The position numbers were made by a program, and so were the translations under genes. A model generated the notes under the pieces. It was not told the origin of the DNA. It worked only from the letters and a program-made list of their open reading frames with translations, and searched no databases. A stretch of DNA of 64,000 nucleotides. It comes from Actinoalloteichus hoggarensis (GTDB lineage Bacteria > Actinomycetota > Actinomycetes > Mycobacteriales > Pseudonocardiaceae). The stretch is from contig NZ_CP022521.1 in NCBI RefSeq assembly GCF_002234535.1, positions 1-64,000 of the forward strand, given 5' to 3'. Every line of letters starts with the position of its first letter. Position 1 is the first letter of the stretch. Shown here piece after piece: positions 49,323 through 58,096 of this stretch.

Positions 49323-50351
49323 ATGACATCGCTGTCGTCCTCATCTCGATGGTCCGACGCGGATCTCGGCCGCACTCAGGTCCGAGGAACGCATCGAGTC
49401 GATCTACGACCCACCGGGCGTGACGTGTTCGCCGACGCGAGGCCGATCGACTTCTCTCGGCTGAGCTGGCGGGAGGTCGGCAGGCCGTTCCGCGTCGAGA
49501 ACTGGTCCCGTGACCGACGCGCCTGGGAGGCCGAGCATGACGAGTCGCTCCCGGTCCCGTTGGCCTGGCGGATGTTCAACCGCTCCTTCCAATCCCTGTT
49601 CGACACCGATCCGGTGCGTGCCAGGGTCGCCGCACTGCGAGAGGCGGGACTGAGGCTGTCCGCGTTGCAGGTCAAGGCGGCCTACGCTGCTCTGTCCGAA
49701 GTGGCCAGATGGACGGTCTGGAACCAGGCGCACCGAGTCGGAGACACGGTGTGGGACCCGAGGGCCAAACGATCCCTGTTTCACGGACTGGACGTGAAGC
49801 GGCCGAGAATCCTGTTCCTCGGTGCCGCGGAGGGCTACGAGGCCATGCTGCTCTCGGCGATGTATCCGGGCGGCGAGGTGGTTCTGGTCGATTACGACGA
49901 GTACTGCGTGACAGGACGGTTCGGCGCCTTCCCGACCGACTATCCCTTCCTGGGCGCCGATCCGGCCACCGGCGCGCCCCGGGTCTGGCACCGCGACGAG
50001 ATGGACGTCTCGTACCTGGTCTCCGACATCCGTGATCTCGACTTCGGCCGCGAGTTCGACATCGTCGTGTCGATCGGTCTCGTCGAGCACTTCCCCGACC
50101 AGTACAAGCCGATGGCCTTCGACTGGCATCGACGCTTCCTCCGCCCCGGCGGCTACGCGATCCTCACCACGCCGAGGGTCGCCCTGCGCACCAAGGCGTT
50201 CTACCGACTGTTCGGCGATCTCATGAACTTCTCGTACCGCGAGCTGCAGAACGTCGCACAGCTCGGCCTGTACGCGCACGAGAACGGGTTCGAGGTGCTG
50301 CGACACGGGGAGATCAAGTCGCACAACGGAATCGTCTGCCGGGCACGCTGA
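49323..50351 (+). CDS. SAM-dependent methyltransferase, class I
   Basis: A 342-residue protein starting at ATG 49323 with AGGAGG at 49313-49318. After an N-terminal helical part of about 160 residues (SLFDTDPVRARVAALREAG), the Rossmann domain begins ILFLGAAEGYEAMLLSAMYPGGEVVLVDYDEYCV. The acidic DYDE end of strand 2 and the FDIVVSIGLVEHFPDQ motif (post-I/II) are clear, as is FLRPGGYAILTTPR. The N-terminal extension is unusual and may hold the substrate. No methyl acceptor can be named. Probably regulated by the divergent TetR. Confidence 0.85.
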   Translation: MTSLSSSSRWSDADLGRTQVRGTHRVDLRPTGRDVFADARPIDFSRLSWREVGRPFRVENWSRDRRAWEAEHDESLPVPLAWRMFNRSFQSLFDTDPVRARVAALREAGLRLSALQVKAAYAALSEVARWTVWNQAHRVGDTVWDPRAKRSLFHGLDVKRPRILFLGAAEGYEAMLLSAMYPGGEVVLVDYDEYCVTGRFGAFPTDYPFLGADPATGAPRVWHRDEMDVSYLVSDIRDLDFGREFDIVVSIGLVEHFPDQYKPMAFDWHRRFLRPGGYAILTTPRVALRTKAFYRLFGDLMNFSYRELQNVAQLGLYAHENGFEVLRHGEIKSHNGIVCRAR

Positions 50352-50931
50352 CACAGGATCGGCGGAGGCAGCGGAACACTCGCCGTATGGTCCGTCGAAT
50401 CACCGACGGCCGAGACACGGACACGCCGTCCCCTCGAGCACGCACTCTCGGCGATGGCGATGAAGGTAGGACGAGAGGCGGGTGGCGTGGGCGGCCACCC
50501 GCCTCTCGCGGGGCGGTCACGTCGTGTGGGCGTCGACGGACTCGGCCCCATCTCGGGAGGGCTCTGGTTGGGCTGGCCTCGATGTCCGCTCATGGTGACG
50601 GCAACGGACACCGAGGCCGGTTGGAATCCGCGGACCAACACTGTCGGGGGAGGGACGTGAGTGTCGGCCCGCGGAAGTCGTGGTCTCGGCTTCGCGCTCG
50701 AGTCGTGCGTTCGTCGTCGTGGAGTCGACGGACGCAGCCGTGCCGCGGTGCTGCCGAGAGAGATCACTGTGCAGTTGTGCGCCCGGCGTCCGGACGGTGT
50801 TTTTCGGTGACCGGTGGCCCGCCGTGCACCGTCGGGGGCCGTGCGGTGGCGGACCACCGGCACCGAGGCGGTTGTTCGAACTCGCTCCAGTCGGGGGTTG
50901 GCACGAGGTCGAGACCGCCCGTCTTCGATGT
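50352..50931. other. Intergenic region with a strong terminator
   Basis: A perfect 15-base inverted repeat (50472-50486 and 50494-50508, 7-base loop) lies 120 bases downstream of the methyltransferase and likely terminates it. The remaining sequence to 50931 holds no gene I can support. Confidence 0.7.
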
Positions 50932-51303
50932 TCAGGCGGCTCCGACGGAGATCGGAGACCGGTCCGTTGTTCCGACGTCGGGCCTGCCTGCCGTGCCGCC
51001 CGGCGCGGAAGCGGACGTGTCCTCCGGGGCCAGTCCGCCCATCACCAGGTGTTCGTAGGCCGCGCGCCACACCTCGCACGGCGCCTGCTGCTGCCGCCAG
51101 CGGGTGGAGCATTCGCGGCAGTTTCCTCGGTTGTCCGGCTGGTGCGCGCTGAGCAGCTCGCGCCAGCACTCGGTCAGACGGGGCAGCTCCGAACGAGCCA
51201 CCGACAACAACGACGAGGTGTCGGCCCGCTCGGCGAGCCGGGTCAGCATGTCGAGCCGCTCCCACACCGCCGTCCGCAGGACACGGCCCAGAATCTCGTC
51301 CAC
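50932..51303 (-). CDS. Hypothetical protein with Cys motifs
   Basis: A 123-residue protein. It is helical (MDEILGRVLRTAVWERLDMLTRL, SLLSVARSELPRLTECWRELL) with the conspicuous piece NRGNCRECSTRWRQQQAPCEVWRAAYEHLV: CxxC plus a third Cys, which looks like a metal or structural site. Comparable small proteins accompany HTH regulators in Pseudonocardiaceae and Streptomyces, to my recollection. Function unknown. It is separated by 7 bases from the upstream small gene and probably co-transcribed with it. Confidence 0.72.
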   Translation of the reverse strand: MDEILGRVLRTAVWERLDMLTRLAERADTSSLLSVARSELPRLTECWRELLSAHQPDNRGNCRECSTRWRQQQAPCEVWRAAYEHLVMGGLAPEDTSASAPGGTAGRPDVGTTDRSPISVGAA

Positions 51304-51310
51304 CGCAACG

Positions 51311-51679
51311 TCACCCTTTCGCCAGTTCGGCGGCCTCGTGCAGCACCGTCCGAAGTCGACCGACCTCGGCTGCGGTCAGCACGGCCGTCTCACCGGGCGG
51401 CCCGAGCAGGACCACCCTGCCGTGATCGACGAGCACGGTGATGACGCAGGCGCGGTTGGCCACGTCTCGGCAGTCCACCAGCCAGTGCGGCCTGCCGCCG
51501 TGCGGTTCCGCGGAGCCGACGTCGTTGCGATCCGGCTCGCCGTCGTCCTCTCCCACCGGTCGGTCGTCGTGCAGTCCCTCGGCCCCGCTCGAAGCCGAGT
51601 CCGCACGGAGGACGTGGCGACGTCGCGCCTGCTCCGTGTCACCCCCCGCGAGGGGGTCGATCTGACTCGTCAAGCTCAC
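51311..51679 (-). CDS. Small hypothetical protein
   Basis: A 122-residue protein starting at GTG 51679. The first 60 residues are low-complexity and charged. The second half, PHWLVDCRDVANRACVITVLVDHGRVVLLGPPGE, is beta-rich, then TAVLTAAEVGRLRTVLHEAAELAKG is helical. No family is recognised. It is divergent from the HTH-TPR regulator gene 229 bases away. Confidence 0.68.
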   Translation of the reverse strand: MSLTSQIDPLAGGDTEQARRRHVLRADSASSGAEGLHDDRPVGEDDGEPDRNDVGSAEPHGGRPHWLVDCRDVANRACVITVLVDHGRVVLLGPPGETAVLTAAEVGRLRTVLHEAAELAKG

Positions 51680-51907
51680 GACTCTCGGTTCCTCACTGTC
51701 GATCGCACCGCGTTCCGTCGTTCCGGGTACAACCTTGATTCACAGGCGTTGTCATGGGGAGACCGATTGCGTTGATCGGCTGCACTTCGACGACAAGCGG
51801 TCGGCGATGTTCGGCGGGGCCGATCAGCTCCACCGATCGGGACTTCACCGACGCACAACGTGGCCTTACTCTGCGGGAGACGCCCGTTGGAGCGGGAGGG
51901 GGTTCAA

Positions 51908-53281
51908 ATGAACACCATCGGTTCGCGTAGCTCTCTTGTTACATCGGAGTTCTGGGAGAGCCAGGAGATGCGTGAGGCGCTGCTGAAGCGCGAGATCAGC
52001 ACCGTCTACAAGCTGCTTCGCAAGAACGGGATCTCTCAGCGTCAGATCGCCGCCGCGACGGGCCAGTCGCAGTCCGAGGTCTCGGAGATCCTCAAGGGCA
52101 GGCAGGTCATGGCGTATGACGTGCTGGTCAGGATCGCCGACGGCCTGGGGGTGCCGAGGGGATTCATGGGCCTGGCCTATGACGAGGGCACGGCGATCAA
52201 GGTCGTCGGCACGTCCGGTGACCCACAGTCGGAGGAGGACGAATCGGTGAAGCGCCGCAAATTCCTGGCGCACGCTGCCGCCGTGACCGTCGGCGCGGCC
52301 GTCTTCGGGGAAGACGAGGGCTGGGCACCTGCCTCTGATCAGACCCCGATCCCGGGGCGGATCGGAGTGACCGACGTACGTCAGATCGAGGCGGCGACCA
52401 GTGCGCTGCGCTCGTTGGACTCTCGGCACGGCGGCGGTTTCTGCCGAGACGCCGTGATCGCCCAGCTCCGGTGGGCGCAGCAGCTGTTGAGTGCCCAACG
52501 CCGGGACGGGATCGAGAATCGACTGTTCGTCGCCATCGGCGACCTGCACAACCTGGCGGGCTGGACCTCCTTCGACACCGGATTGATCGACTCCGCGCGC
52601 GGACACTTCTCCCGGGCGCTGGAGTTCGCGCGTCGTGGCGGAGACGACTCGTTGGTCGCCAACGTGCTCTACCGCACGGGACGGCTCTACCTGCACCACG
52701 AGGAGCCCAACGAGGCACTCAAGCTGTTCCAGCTCGGACAGATGGCGGCGCAGAACACGGGCTCGCAGCTCACCACCGCGGTCCTCTGCGCCAACGAGGC
52801 ATGGGCCTACGCGAAGCTGGGCATGGAGCGGCCCGCCAAGAACCTGGTGAACATGGCCAAGGACATGTTCGAGCGCAGCGAGCGCACCGATCCGCCCGGC
52901 TGGGTGCGGTTCTTCGACGAGACCGACCTGTACGCCATGATCGGTGCGATCCACACCGAGCTGGCGACCAAGGACGACGCCGACCCGAAGCACAGCAGGA
53001 TCGCGATCAACTCGCTGACCAGGGCCATCAACGACTACGGCGGCGTGCCGACAAGGAACGTCGCGTTCCAGTGCACGATGCTGGCGCTCAACCACCTCAT
53101 CGAGGGCGACATCGACCAGGGCGCCTCGATGGGCGCCCTCGCCCTCGACGCCAGCGAGCACGTGCGCTCGAAGCGGGTCTTCGACCGGATGCGGCCGCTC
53201 GAGGACCTCGCCCAGAAGCGATCCGCCAATCCGATGAGCCGGGAGCTCGCGGAGCGGATCAGGAGTCACCGAGTGGCATGA
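51908..53281 (+). CDS. XRE-type HTH regulator with TPR-like C-terminal region
   Basis: A 457-residue protein starting at ATG 51908 with GGGAGGG upstream. The HTH is LLRKNGISQRQIAAATGQSQ with SEVSEILKGRQVMAYDVLVRIADGLG (about residues 37-85). RRKFLAHAAAVTVGAAVFG resembles a twin-arginine or membrane segment but sits internally, as often seen in this actinomycete family. The remainder is helical with TPR character (LEFARRGGDDSLVANVLYRTG, AVLCANEAWAYAKLG). Its stop overlaps the start of the downstream kinase gene (ATGA), so the two are translated together. Confidence 0.88.
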   Translation: MNTIGSRSSLVTSEFWESQEMREALLKREISTVYKLLRKNGISQRQIAAATGQSQSEVSEILKGRQVMAYDVLVRIADGLGVPRGFMGLAYDEGTAIKVVGTSGDPQSEEDESVKRRKFLAHAAAVTVGAAVFGEDEGWAPASDQTPIPGRIGVTDVRQIEAATSALRSLDSRHGGGFCRDAVIAQLRWAQQLLSAQRRDGIENRLFVAIGDLHNLAGWTSFDTGLIDSARGHFSRALEFARRGGDDSLVANVLYRTGRLYLHHEEPNEALKLFQLGQMAAQNTGSQLTTAVLCANEAWAYAKLGMERPAKNLVNMAKDMFERSERTDPPGWVRFFDETDLYAMIGAIHTELATKDDADPKHSRIAINSLTRAINDYGGVPTRNVAFQCTMLALNHLIEGDIDQGASMGALALDASEHVRSKRVFDRMRPLEDLAQKRSANPMSRELAERIRSHRVA

Positions 53282-54192
53282 CGGTGATCGCGGAGAACCG
53301 ACTCGACGGTCGTTTCACGATCGACAAGCTGACCGTCGCGCTCGGGGAGGTGTGCGCCCGAGTCGGACTGGACCCCGCCGGGGCGAGGCTGCTCCGCTTC
53401 ACGAACAACGCCGTGTTCGAATTGGCCGATCGGCGGCACGTGGTGCGCATCGTCGCCTCGGCCCGCCTGCGGCATCGCGCGGAGAAGGTCGTGCGGATGG
53501 CGCGCTGGCTGGCCGAGAACGGTGTCGCCGCCGTACGGCTGCCGCCGGGTCTCGATCAGCCGGTCCACGCGGGCGGGCAGGTCGCGACGATCTGGGAGGC
53601 GATTCCCCACGTGGGATCGCCTCCCGGCGCCGAGGAGCTGGCGCGGCTGCTGCGAGACATTCATCGACTGCCCGCACCGGACTTCCCCCTGCCGACCTGG
53701 CGACCGTTGGACGACGTGCGCCGCAGGCTCGCCGACGCGGAGGAGCTGTCCGATCGAGATCGCGGTTTCCTGGAACGTCGCTGCGCCGACGTGGCGGAAC
53801 GGCTCCGTGACCTGCGCTTCCCGCTGCCGCAGGGCGTCCTGCACGGCGACGCGCACCTGGGCAACCTCATCCCGGGGCCTGCGGGCACGGCGATCTGCGA
53901 CTTCGACTCCGCGTGTGTGGGGCCGAGGGAATGGGATCTGACACCGCTCGCGGTCGGCGCCCAGCGCTTCCTGCATCCGGAGGAGCAGCAGCGGCTGCTG
54001 GCTCACGAGTACGGCTTCGACATCACCCGCTGGTCGGGTTTCGCCGTGCTGCGCGACGTGCGGGAACTCAAGCTCACCACCAGCGTGCTGCCGATCCTGC
54101 GCAGCAACCCCGGCGTCCGCGCCCAGTTGCAGCTGCGTCTGGACTCGCTGCGGTCTGGTGACGACAGCGTGCCCTGGACGCCCTATCGTTGA
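53278..54192 (+). CDS. Aminoglycoside-phosphotransferase-fold kinase (APH family)
   Basis: A 304-residue protein of the APH/choline-kinase fold. The N-lobe has VCARVGLDPAGARLLRFTNNAVFEL and HVVRIVASARLR. The catalytic loop is VLHGDAHLGNLI with the HGD start at residue 189 and the conserved Asn; the metal-binding motif is ICDFDSACVGPREWDL. The substrate is unknown: most genomic APH-fold kinases of this type are not resistance enzymes. ATG 53278 overlaps the regulator's stop. Confidence 0.9.
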   Translation: MTVIAENRLDGRFTIDKLTVALGEVCARVGLDPAGARLLRFTNNAVFELADRRHVVRIVASARLRHRAEKVVRMARWLAENGVAAVRLPPGLDQPVHAGGQVATIWEAIPHVGSPPGAEELARLLRDIHRLPAPDFPLPTWRPLDDVRRRLADAEELSDRDRGFLERRCADVAERLRDLRFPLPQGVLHGDAHLGNLIPGPAGTAICDFDSACVGPREWDLTPLAVGAQRFLHPEEQQRLLAHEYGFDITRWSGFAVLRDVRELKLTTSVLPILRSNPGVRAQLQLRLDSLRSGDDSVPWTPYR

Positions 54193-54379
54193 TCACCCGA
54201 CGGGGCGTCCGGACGCGTAACGGCGGGGCCCCGTTCGGCGATGCCCAGGCTGTCCCGGTCGGAAGAACGCCGCCGCTGTGTCGCGGGCGAGGGTTCGTCG
54301 ACTACGCCGCATCGCCTGCGGTCGTCGCCGGTCGGGCCTGCGTGGTTCGGGCGTCCGCATGTAGGCGAGGTGGCTGTCG

Positions 54380-54694
54380 GTGGCGTGGCCCAGGGATCGT
54401 CGGATTCGACCGAGCGCCGCTCGACGGCGTGCGCTGCGCACCGCCGCGATGCTCGACGAACTGGTGGACGCGCAGCTCTCGCTGGTCGTCGGGCTTGCCG
54501 AGCCCGCCGCGCGGCGGGCCTCGGAGTACCTCGCGGCCCTGGTCATGCTGGGGCAGGCGTATCGCTGGTACGCGGCGGGCTGGATCGGTCGGCGGGAACT
54601 GCATCGACGCGGCCGGGAGTGCATGGCCGTCCTGGACCGGATGACGCGGCGACCGGAGGCCGTCCGCGCGTTGCGGCACATCGGCCGGTTCTAG
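54380..54694 (+). CDS. Small hypothetical helical protein
   Basis: A 104-residue Arg/Ala-rich protein from GTG 54380, or 81 residues from ATG 54449 (MLDELVDAQLSLVVGLAEPAARRA). Helical throughout, with LAALVMLGQAYRWYAAGWIGRRELHRRGRECMAVLDRM. GC3 bias is consistent with coding. No family recognised. Confidence 0.5.
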   Translation: MAWPRDRRIRPSAARRRALRTAAMLDELVDAQLSLVVGLAEPAARRASEYLAALVMLGQAYRWYAAGWIGRRELHRRGRECMAVLDRMTRRPEAVRALRHIGRF

Positions 54695-54919
54695 TCGCGA
54701 GCGGCGGGGCTCGGCGGGGACCGGCGGCATTCGGCGCCTGCGTCGAGAGCCGGGGCCTGGAGTGGTGGCGGGCCCGGTATCGTCGCGGGCCCGCCGCGCA
54801 AGCACATCGCCGGCGCCTCATCCGCGGTGTCGGGACCGCTGCCGGGAGCCTCGTCCGCCGTCCGCGCGTGGCGTCTCCACACGGAGCGCCCTGCGCGGCT
54901 CGCTCCGGGCGGTGCGGCG

Positions 54920-55951
54920 TCAGGCGATGGCGAGCACGGCGGCGAGCCCGTAGGCGGCCAGCATGATGCCGAGTTCGACGGATGCCCAGACCGCCAGGCC
55001 GCTGCCCTGATGCCGGGCGACGCCGGGAACGATCCGGAATCGCAGCCGCGCTCCGAACACGGCCAGCAGAAGCAGAGCGATGGTCTTGGCGAGGATGAGG
55101 CTGCCGTACCCGGTGCTGTACAGCGCCGAGAACTCCAACTCGATGCGGATCAGCGCACCGAGCAGACCGCTCAGCGCAACGGCGGCCAGACACCAGCCCG
55201 CCACCGTGGAGTAGCCGGGTAGCACCCGTGCCGCCAGGCCCCGGCGCGGCGCCACGAACAGCAGTACCGCCCCCAGCCCGCCGACCCAGATCGAGGCCGC
55301 TCCGGCGTGCACCGCCGCCGACGTCACGGCCAGGGTGTCCAAGCCGGTCACCGAGGCATGCCCGGTGAGCGGCAGGGCCGCCGTGCCGAGCAGCGCGACG
55401 ATCAGTGCCTCCCGACGGAGGGATTCACGCCGCCGCCCGAGCACCACGGCGACGCCGCAGGCCGCGGCGGCGCCCACGACGACGAGCAGTGCTCGGCCCG
55501 CGGGCACGACGGCGAGGTATTCCACCAGTCGGGGTAGTGAGATCCACAGCCCGGCGCCTGCGGCGGCGCCCGCCTGGGCCCACAGCAGGACCAGAGCGAG
55601 CAGCGCCCAGGCGGCCGCCGCGGCGAGGGCGGCTCGGGCCGCGGAGCGGTCCGCGGCGGCGGCGGCCTTGGCGGCGGTCGCCGCCTCGCCGCCGTGCGGC
55701 GGCCTGCCGGTGCGCAGCAGCAGACGGAGAACGGACAGACCGACCACGGCGGTGCCCGTGACGTCGACGGCCAGGCGGAGCGCGGGCAGCGTGACCCCGG
55801 TGAGGCCGTCCGCCGCAGGCGTCGTCGAGCGATCGAACGCGGTGGCGAGAGCGAGACCGAGCGTCAGCCCGAGCAGCGCCCCCGCCCCCGCCGTGAGCAG
55901 CGGAGCGCCGAGTGGTCCACGACCGCTCGTTGATCCACTAGTACTACTCAC
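54920..55951 (-). CDS. copD: CopD family copper-resistance membrane protein
   Basis: Integral membrane protein of 343 residues with about eight helices, partner of periplasmic-type CopC in copper handling. Recognisable features: the LPLTGHASVTGLDTLAVTSAAVHAGAASIWVGGLGAVL region with the conserved His residues (GHAS, VHAGAASIWVGGL), followed by YSTVAGWCLAAVALSGLLGALIR and the end LILAKTIALLLLAVFGARLR. Start GTG 55951. The 55941-55967 start region contains a 13-base direct repeat (AGTACTACTCACC/AGTACTGCTCACT). Downstream of copC, 38 bases away. Confidence 0.9.
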   Translation of the reverse strand: MSSTSGSTSGRGPLGAPLLTAGAGALLGLTLGLALATAFDRSTTPAADGLTGVTLPALRLAVDVTGTAVVGLSVLRLLLRTGRPPHGGEAATAAKAAAAADRSAARAALAAAAAWALLALVLLWAQAGAAAGAGLWISLPRLVEYLAVVPAGRALLVVVGAAAACGVAVVLGRRRESLRREALIVALLGTAALPLTGHASVTGLDTLAVTSAAVHAGAASIWVGGLGAVLLFVAPRRGLAARVLPGYSTVAGWCLAAVALSGLLGALIRIELEFSALYSTGYGSLILAKTIALLLLAVFGARLRFRIVPGVARHQGSGLAVWASVELGIMLAAYGLAAVLAIA

Positions 55952-55989
55952 CAGTACTGCTCACTACTTCTGGCCGATGGGACCGTTCG

Positions 55990-56547
55990 TTACCCCTTGG
56001 ACGTGTCGCCGCCACCGAAACGGATCCCCACCGTGACTCCGACGGCGAGCAGGACGGCGGCTCCCGCGATCCACGGCCAGACCGGCATGCCCTCCTCCGT
56101 CGAGGCCTCGTCGGCGGAGCCGTCCGCCGACGCCTCGTCGTCCGCGGGCTGCGGCGGGACGTCGCCGTCGCCTGCCTCGGTCAGGGTGAAGGTCGTGCTT
56201 CCCCGCACCGTGTGGCCGTCCGCGGACAGCACCCGGAAGCCCACGGTGTACTCGCCTGCCGGGCCGAGCGGGTGCACCGTCGTGCTGACGGTCTCGCCGT
56301 CGACGGTCGCCTCGCTGGTCTCCTCCCACCGGTTCTGGTCCGGGCCGGTCACCGTCACCGTGTTGAAGCCCGGCTGGACGATCTGATCGAAGACCAGGTC
56401 GATCCGATCCGGTGCGGTGTCGATCTCGGCGCCGTTCTCCGGGCTGCTGTCGATGAGGACGTTGTGCGCCGAGGCGGGCGTGGCGGTGCCGACCATGCCG
56501 AGACCGATCACCGCCGCCGCGAGCACCCAGGCGACGCCGCGTCGCAT
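55990..56547 (-). CDS. copC: CopC-domain copper-binding protein
   Basis: Exported copper-binding protein of 185 residues. The signal peptide is MRRGVAWVLAAAVIGLGMVGTATPASA, cleaved before His-Asn-Val, so the mature protein starts with the copper-ligand His typical of CopC. The fold shows SSPENGAEIDTAPDRIDLVFD and the second conserved His in VLSADGHTVRGSTTFTL. A C-terminal helix (WPWIAGAAVLLAVGVTVGI) anchors it. ATG 56547 is preferred: AGGAGG lies 8 bases upstream, whereas ATG 56553, which overlaps the upstream stop, would have it 2 bases away. Confidence 0.93.
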   Translation of the reverse strand: MRRGVAWVLAAAVIGLGMVGTATPASAHNVLIDSSPENGAEIDTAPDRIDLVFDQIVQPGFNTVTVTGPDQNRWEETSEATVDGETVSTTVHPLGPAGEYTVGFRVLSADGHTVRGSTTFTLTEAGDGDVPPQPADDEASADGSADEASTEEGMPVWPWIAGAAVLLAVGVTVGIRFGGGDTSKG

Positions 56548-56549
56548 GG

Positions 56550-57281
56550 TCATCGCCTCCTCGCCCGCAGCATCGCTCCGATGCCGAAGCCGACGCCGAG
56601 CGCGCCGACGACCAGACCGCCGCCGCCGAGCAGTCGGGCGGTGTCGTCCTGGGCACCGCTCGCGGTCACGGCGTCCTCCGACTCCGCGTCGCCGGATTCG
56701 GTGCCCCGCGTGGTCGTTCCGTGGCCGTCACCGTGGCCGTGCCCCCCGTCGCCTTCGACGAGGGTGAGCATCGGCGCGGGCCGAGCGGGCTCCTCGCCGT
56801 CCTCCGTCGGGGGCTCGTCCCAGGCCACGACCTCGCCGCTGTCATAGGTCTGCACGGCGGGCATGACGAAGTGGTCGGTGTCCGTGGGAAGCCCGCCCAG
56901 GCTCAGGGAGAACTCCTGAAACTCATCGGGGGCGATCCCGGCGCCGTCCTCGGCGGTCCAGGTGATGGTGCTGACGGCGGGCTCCTGGTCCGACTCCTCG
57001 GACTCCTCGAAGCGTTCGACCTCCACCGTCCAGCCCGGCTGGGGCCGGGTGCGGACGGACGAGAGCGGGTACTCGGCGGGGAAGCTGACCGAGACGCTCA
57101 CCGTGCCTGCGTCCGGCCGCTCGTTGGGGACCCGCAGCGCGAAGGTGGCGAACCCGCCCGAGGTCGCCTCGTCGGGGACGGCGGTGACGTGGGCGAGGGC
57201 CGTGCCCGCCCCCGCGAGGCCGAAGACGCCGGCCAGAGCGAGGGCTCCGCCGAGCCTACGGGCAGTGCAAAATGTCGACAT
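56550..57281 (-). CDS. ycnI: YcnI family copper-associated protein
   Basis: A 243-residue exported protein with the DUF1775 (YcnI) domain. The signal peptide ends GTALAHVTAVPDEATSGGFATFALRVPNE; the His after cleavage is the copper ligand in characterised YcnI proteins. Other motifs are VSVSFPAEYPLSSVRTRPQPGW and ISFSLSLGGLPTD-like EFQEFSLSLGGLPTD. A His-rich stretch (GDGGHGHGDGHG) and a C-terminal helix with RARRR stop-transfer complete it. It is the second gene of the cluster, overlapping the upstream gene by 26 bases. Confidence 0.93.
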   Translation of the reverse strand: MSTFCTARRLGGALALAGVFGLAGAGTALAHVTAVPDEATSGGFATFALRVPNERPDAGTVSVSVSFPAEYPLSSVRTRPQPGWTVEVERFEESEESDQEPAVSTITWTAEDGAGIAPDEFQEFSLSLGGLPTDTDHFVMPAVQTYDSGEVVAWDEPPTEDGEEPARPAPMLTLVEGDGGHGHGDGHGTTTRGTESGDAESEDAVTASGAQDDTARLLGGGGLVVGALGVGFGIGAMLRARRR

Positions 57282-57981
57282 GTCGCTTTCTCTCCTGGCG
57301 GCAGTGATCCCGCACCGTGTCGGCGGGACCGAGGTGACGTACTGCGTGGAGAGTCGGCGGACCGCGCCGGGTGTTGGCCCGTCGGGCGAGTACCTGGTCG
57401 TGGCGAGACTGGCCGCTGGTCAACGGTGTGAGCGTGCCCCGCAGAGCGGGAACGACGAGGGGTTCGCCCGTCAACAGCCTGCGGAGCCTTGCCACGCTGC
57501 GGGCGAAGGCCCCGACTCCTCGGCACAGCACCCGCTCGGCCTGAGTCAGCAGGAGGGCACCGACGATGGTGGCCGCAGCATGCGCGCCCACCATGAGAAG
57601 CGGATCGAGTTCCGCCGTCACCGCGGTCGCCGAGTGACCGTGGGCGCTCAGCGCCTCCAACAGCAGGTGCATCCCCAGCTGGGCGGCGGTCAGCGTCAGC
57701 AGCGTGGCGCGCAGACTCCGGCTGCGATTCGGCGCGGCGAGCAGCGCCGCCGCGAGTAGTGCGGTAAGAACCAGCGTGAGGCCGAGGCCGGGCGCGGACC
57801 CGCCCGCGAGGGCATGTGCAGACACGGAGAGTGACGATGCGAGGCCGGTCGTCAGCGCGTCGCCGAGCGTTCGCGGCGCCGGCCGATCACCTCCTGACAC
57901 CCCTCTCACGTCGGCAAGCCTATGTGTCGTTTCGATGACACCCCGCGTGGGCCTGGTTGCTTCTGCGAGCGTCGTGAGCAA
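57256..57981 (-). CDS. Membrane protein at the head of the copper cluster
   Basis: A 241-residue protein with about four helices (LVLTALLAAALLAAPNRS, ATLLTLTAAQLGMHLLLEAL, GAHAAATIVGALLLTQAE), the last preceded by a conserved His/Ala pattern. The C-terminal 70 residues are basic and poorly conserved. Start TTG 57981, with AAGGGA upstream, is likely but not certain. Similar proteins precede ycnI-copC-copD in other actinomycetes, to my recollection. It may be part of the copper system. Confidence 0.65.
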   Translation of the reverse strand: MLTTLAEATRPTRGVIETTHRLADVRGVSGGDRPAPRTLGDALTTGLASSLSVSAHALAGGSAPGLGLTLVLTALLAAALLAAPNRSRSLRATLLTLTAAQLGMHLLLEALSAHGHSATAVTAELDPLLMVGAHAAATIVGALLLTQAERVLCRGVGAFARSVARLRRLLTGEPLVVPALRGTLTPLTSGQSRHDQVLARRANTRRGPPTLHAVRHLGPADTVRDHCRQERKRHVDILHCP

Positions 57982-58096
57982 CGGTGGAGTCCCTTGACGG
58001 CATGCTTCTCACTCAGAGCACGCGCTGTGTGCTCTGAGTAATGGGCGTGCCTCCCGTAGAGAGGAGGGGCGCCCCTGACCGGGCGTCGCACATGAA

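Noticed and set aside
53278-54192. Antibiotic-resistance aminoglycoside kinase
   Set aside because: The fold is right, but nothing identifies an aminoglycoside substrate, and the coupling to an HTH-TPR gene suggests a different role.
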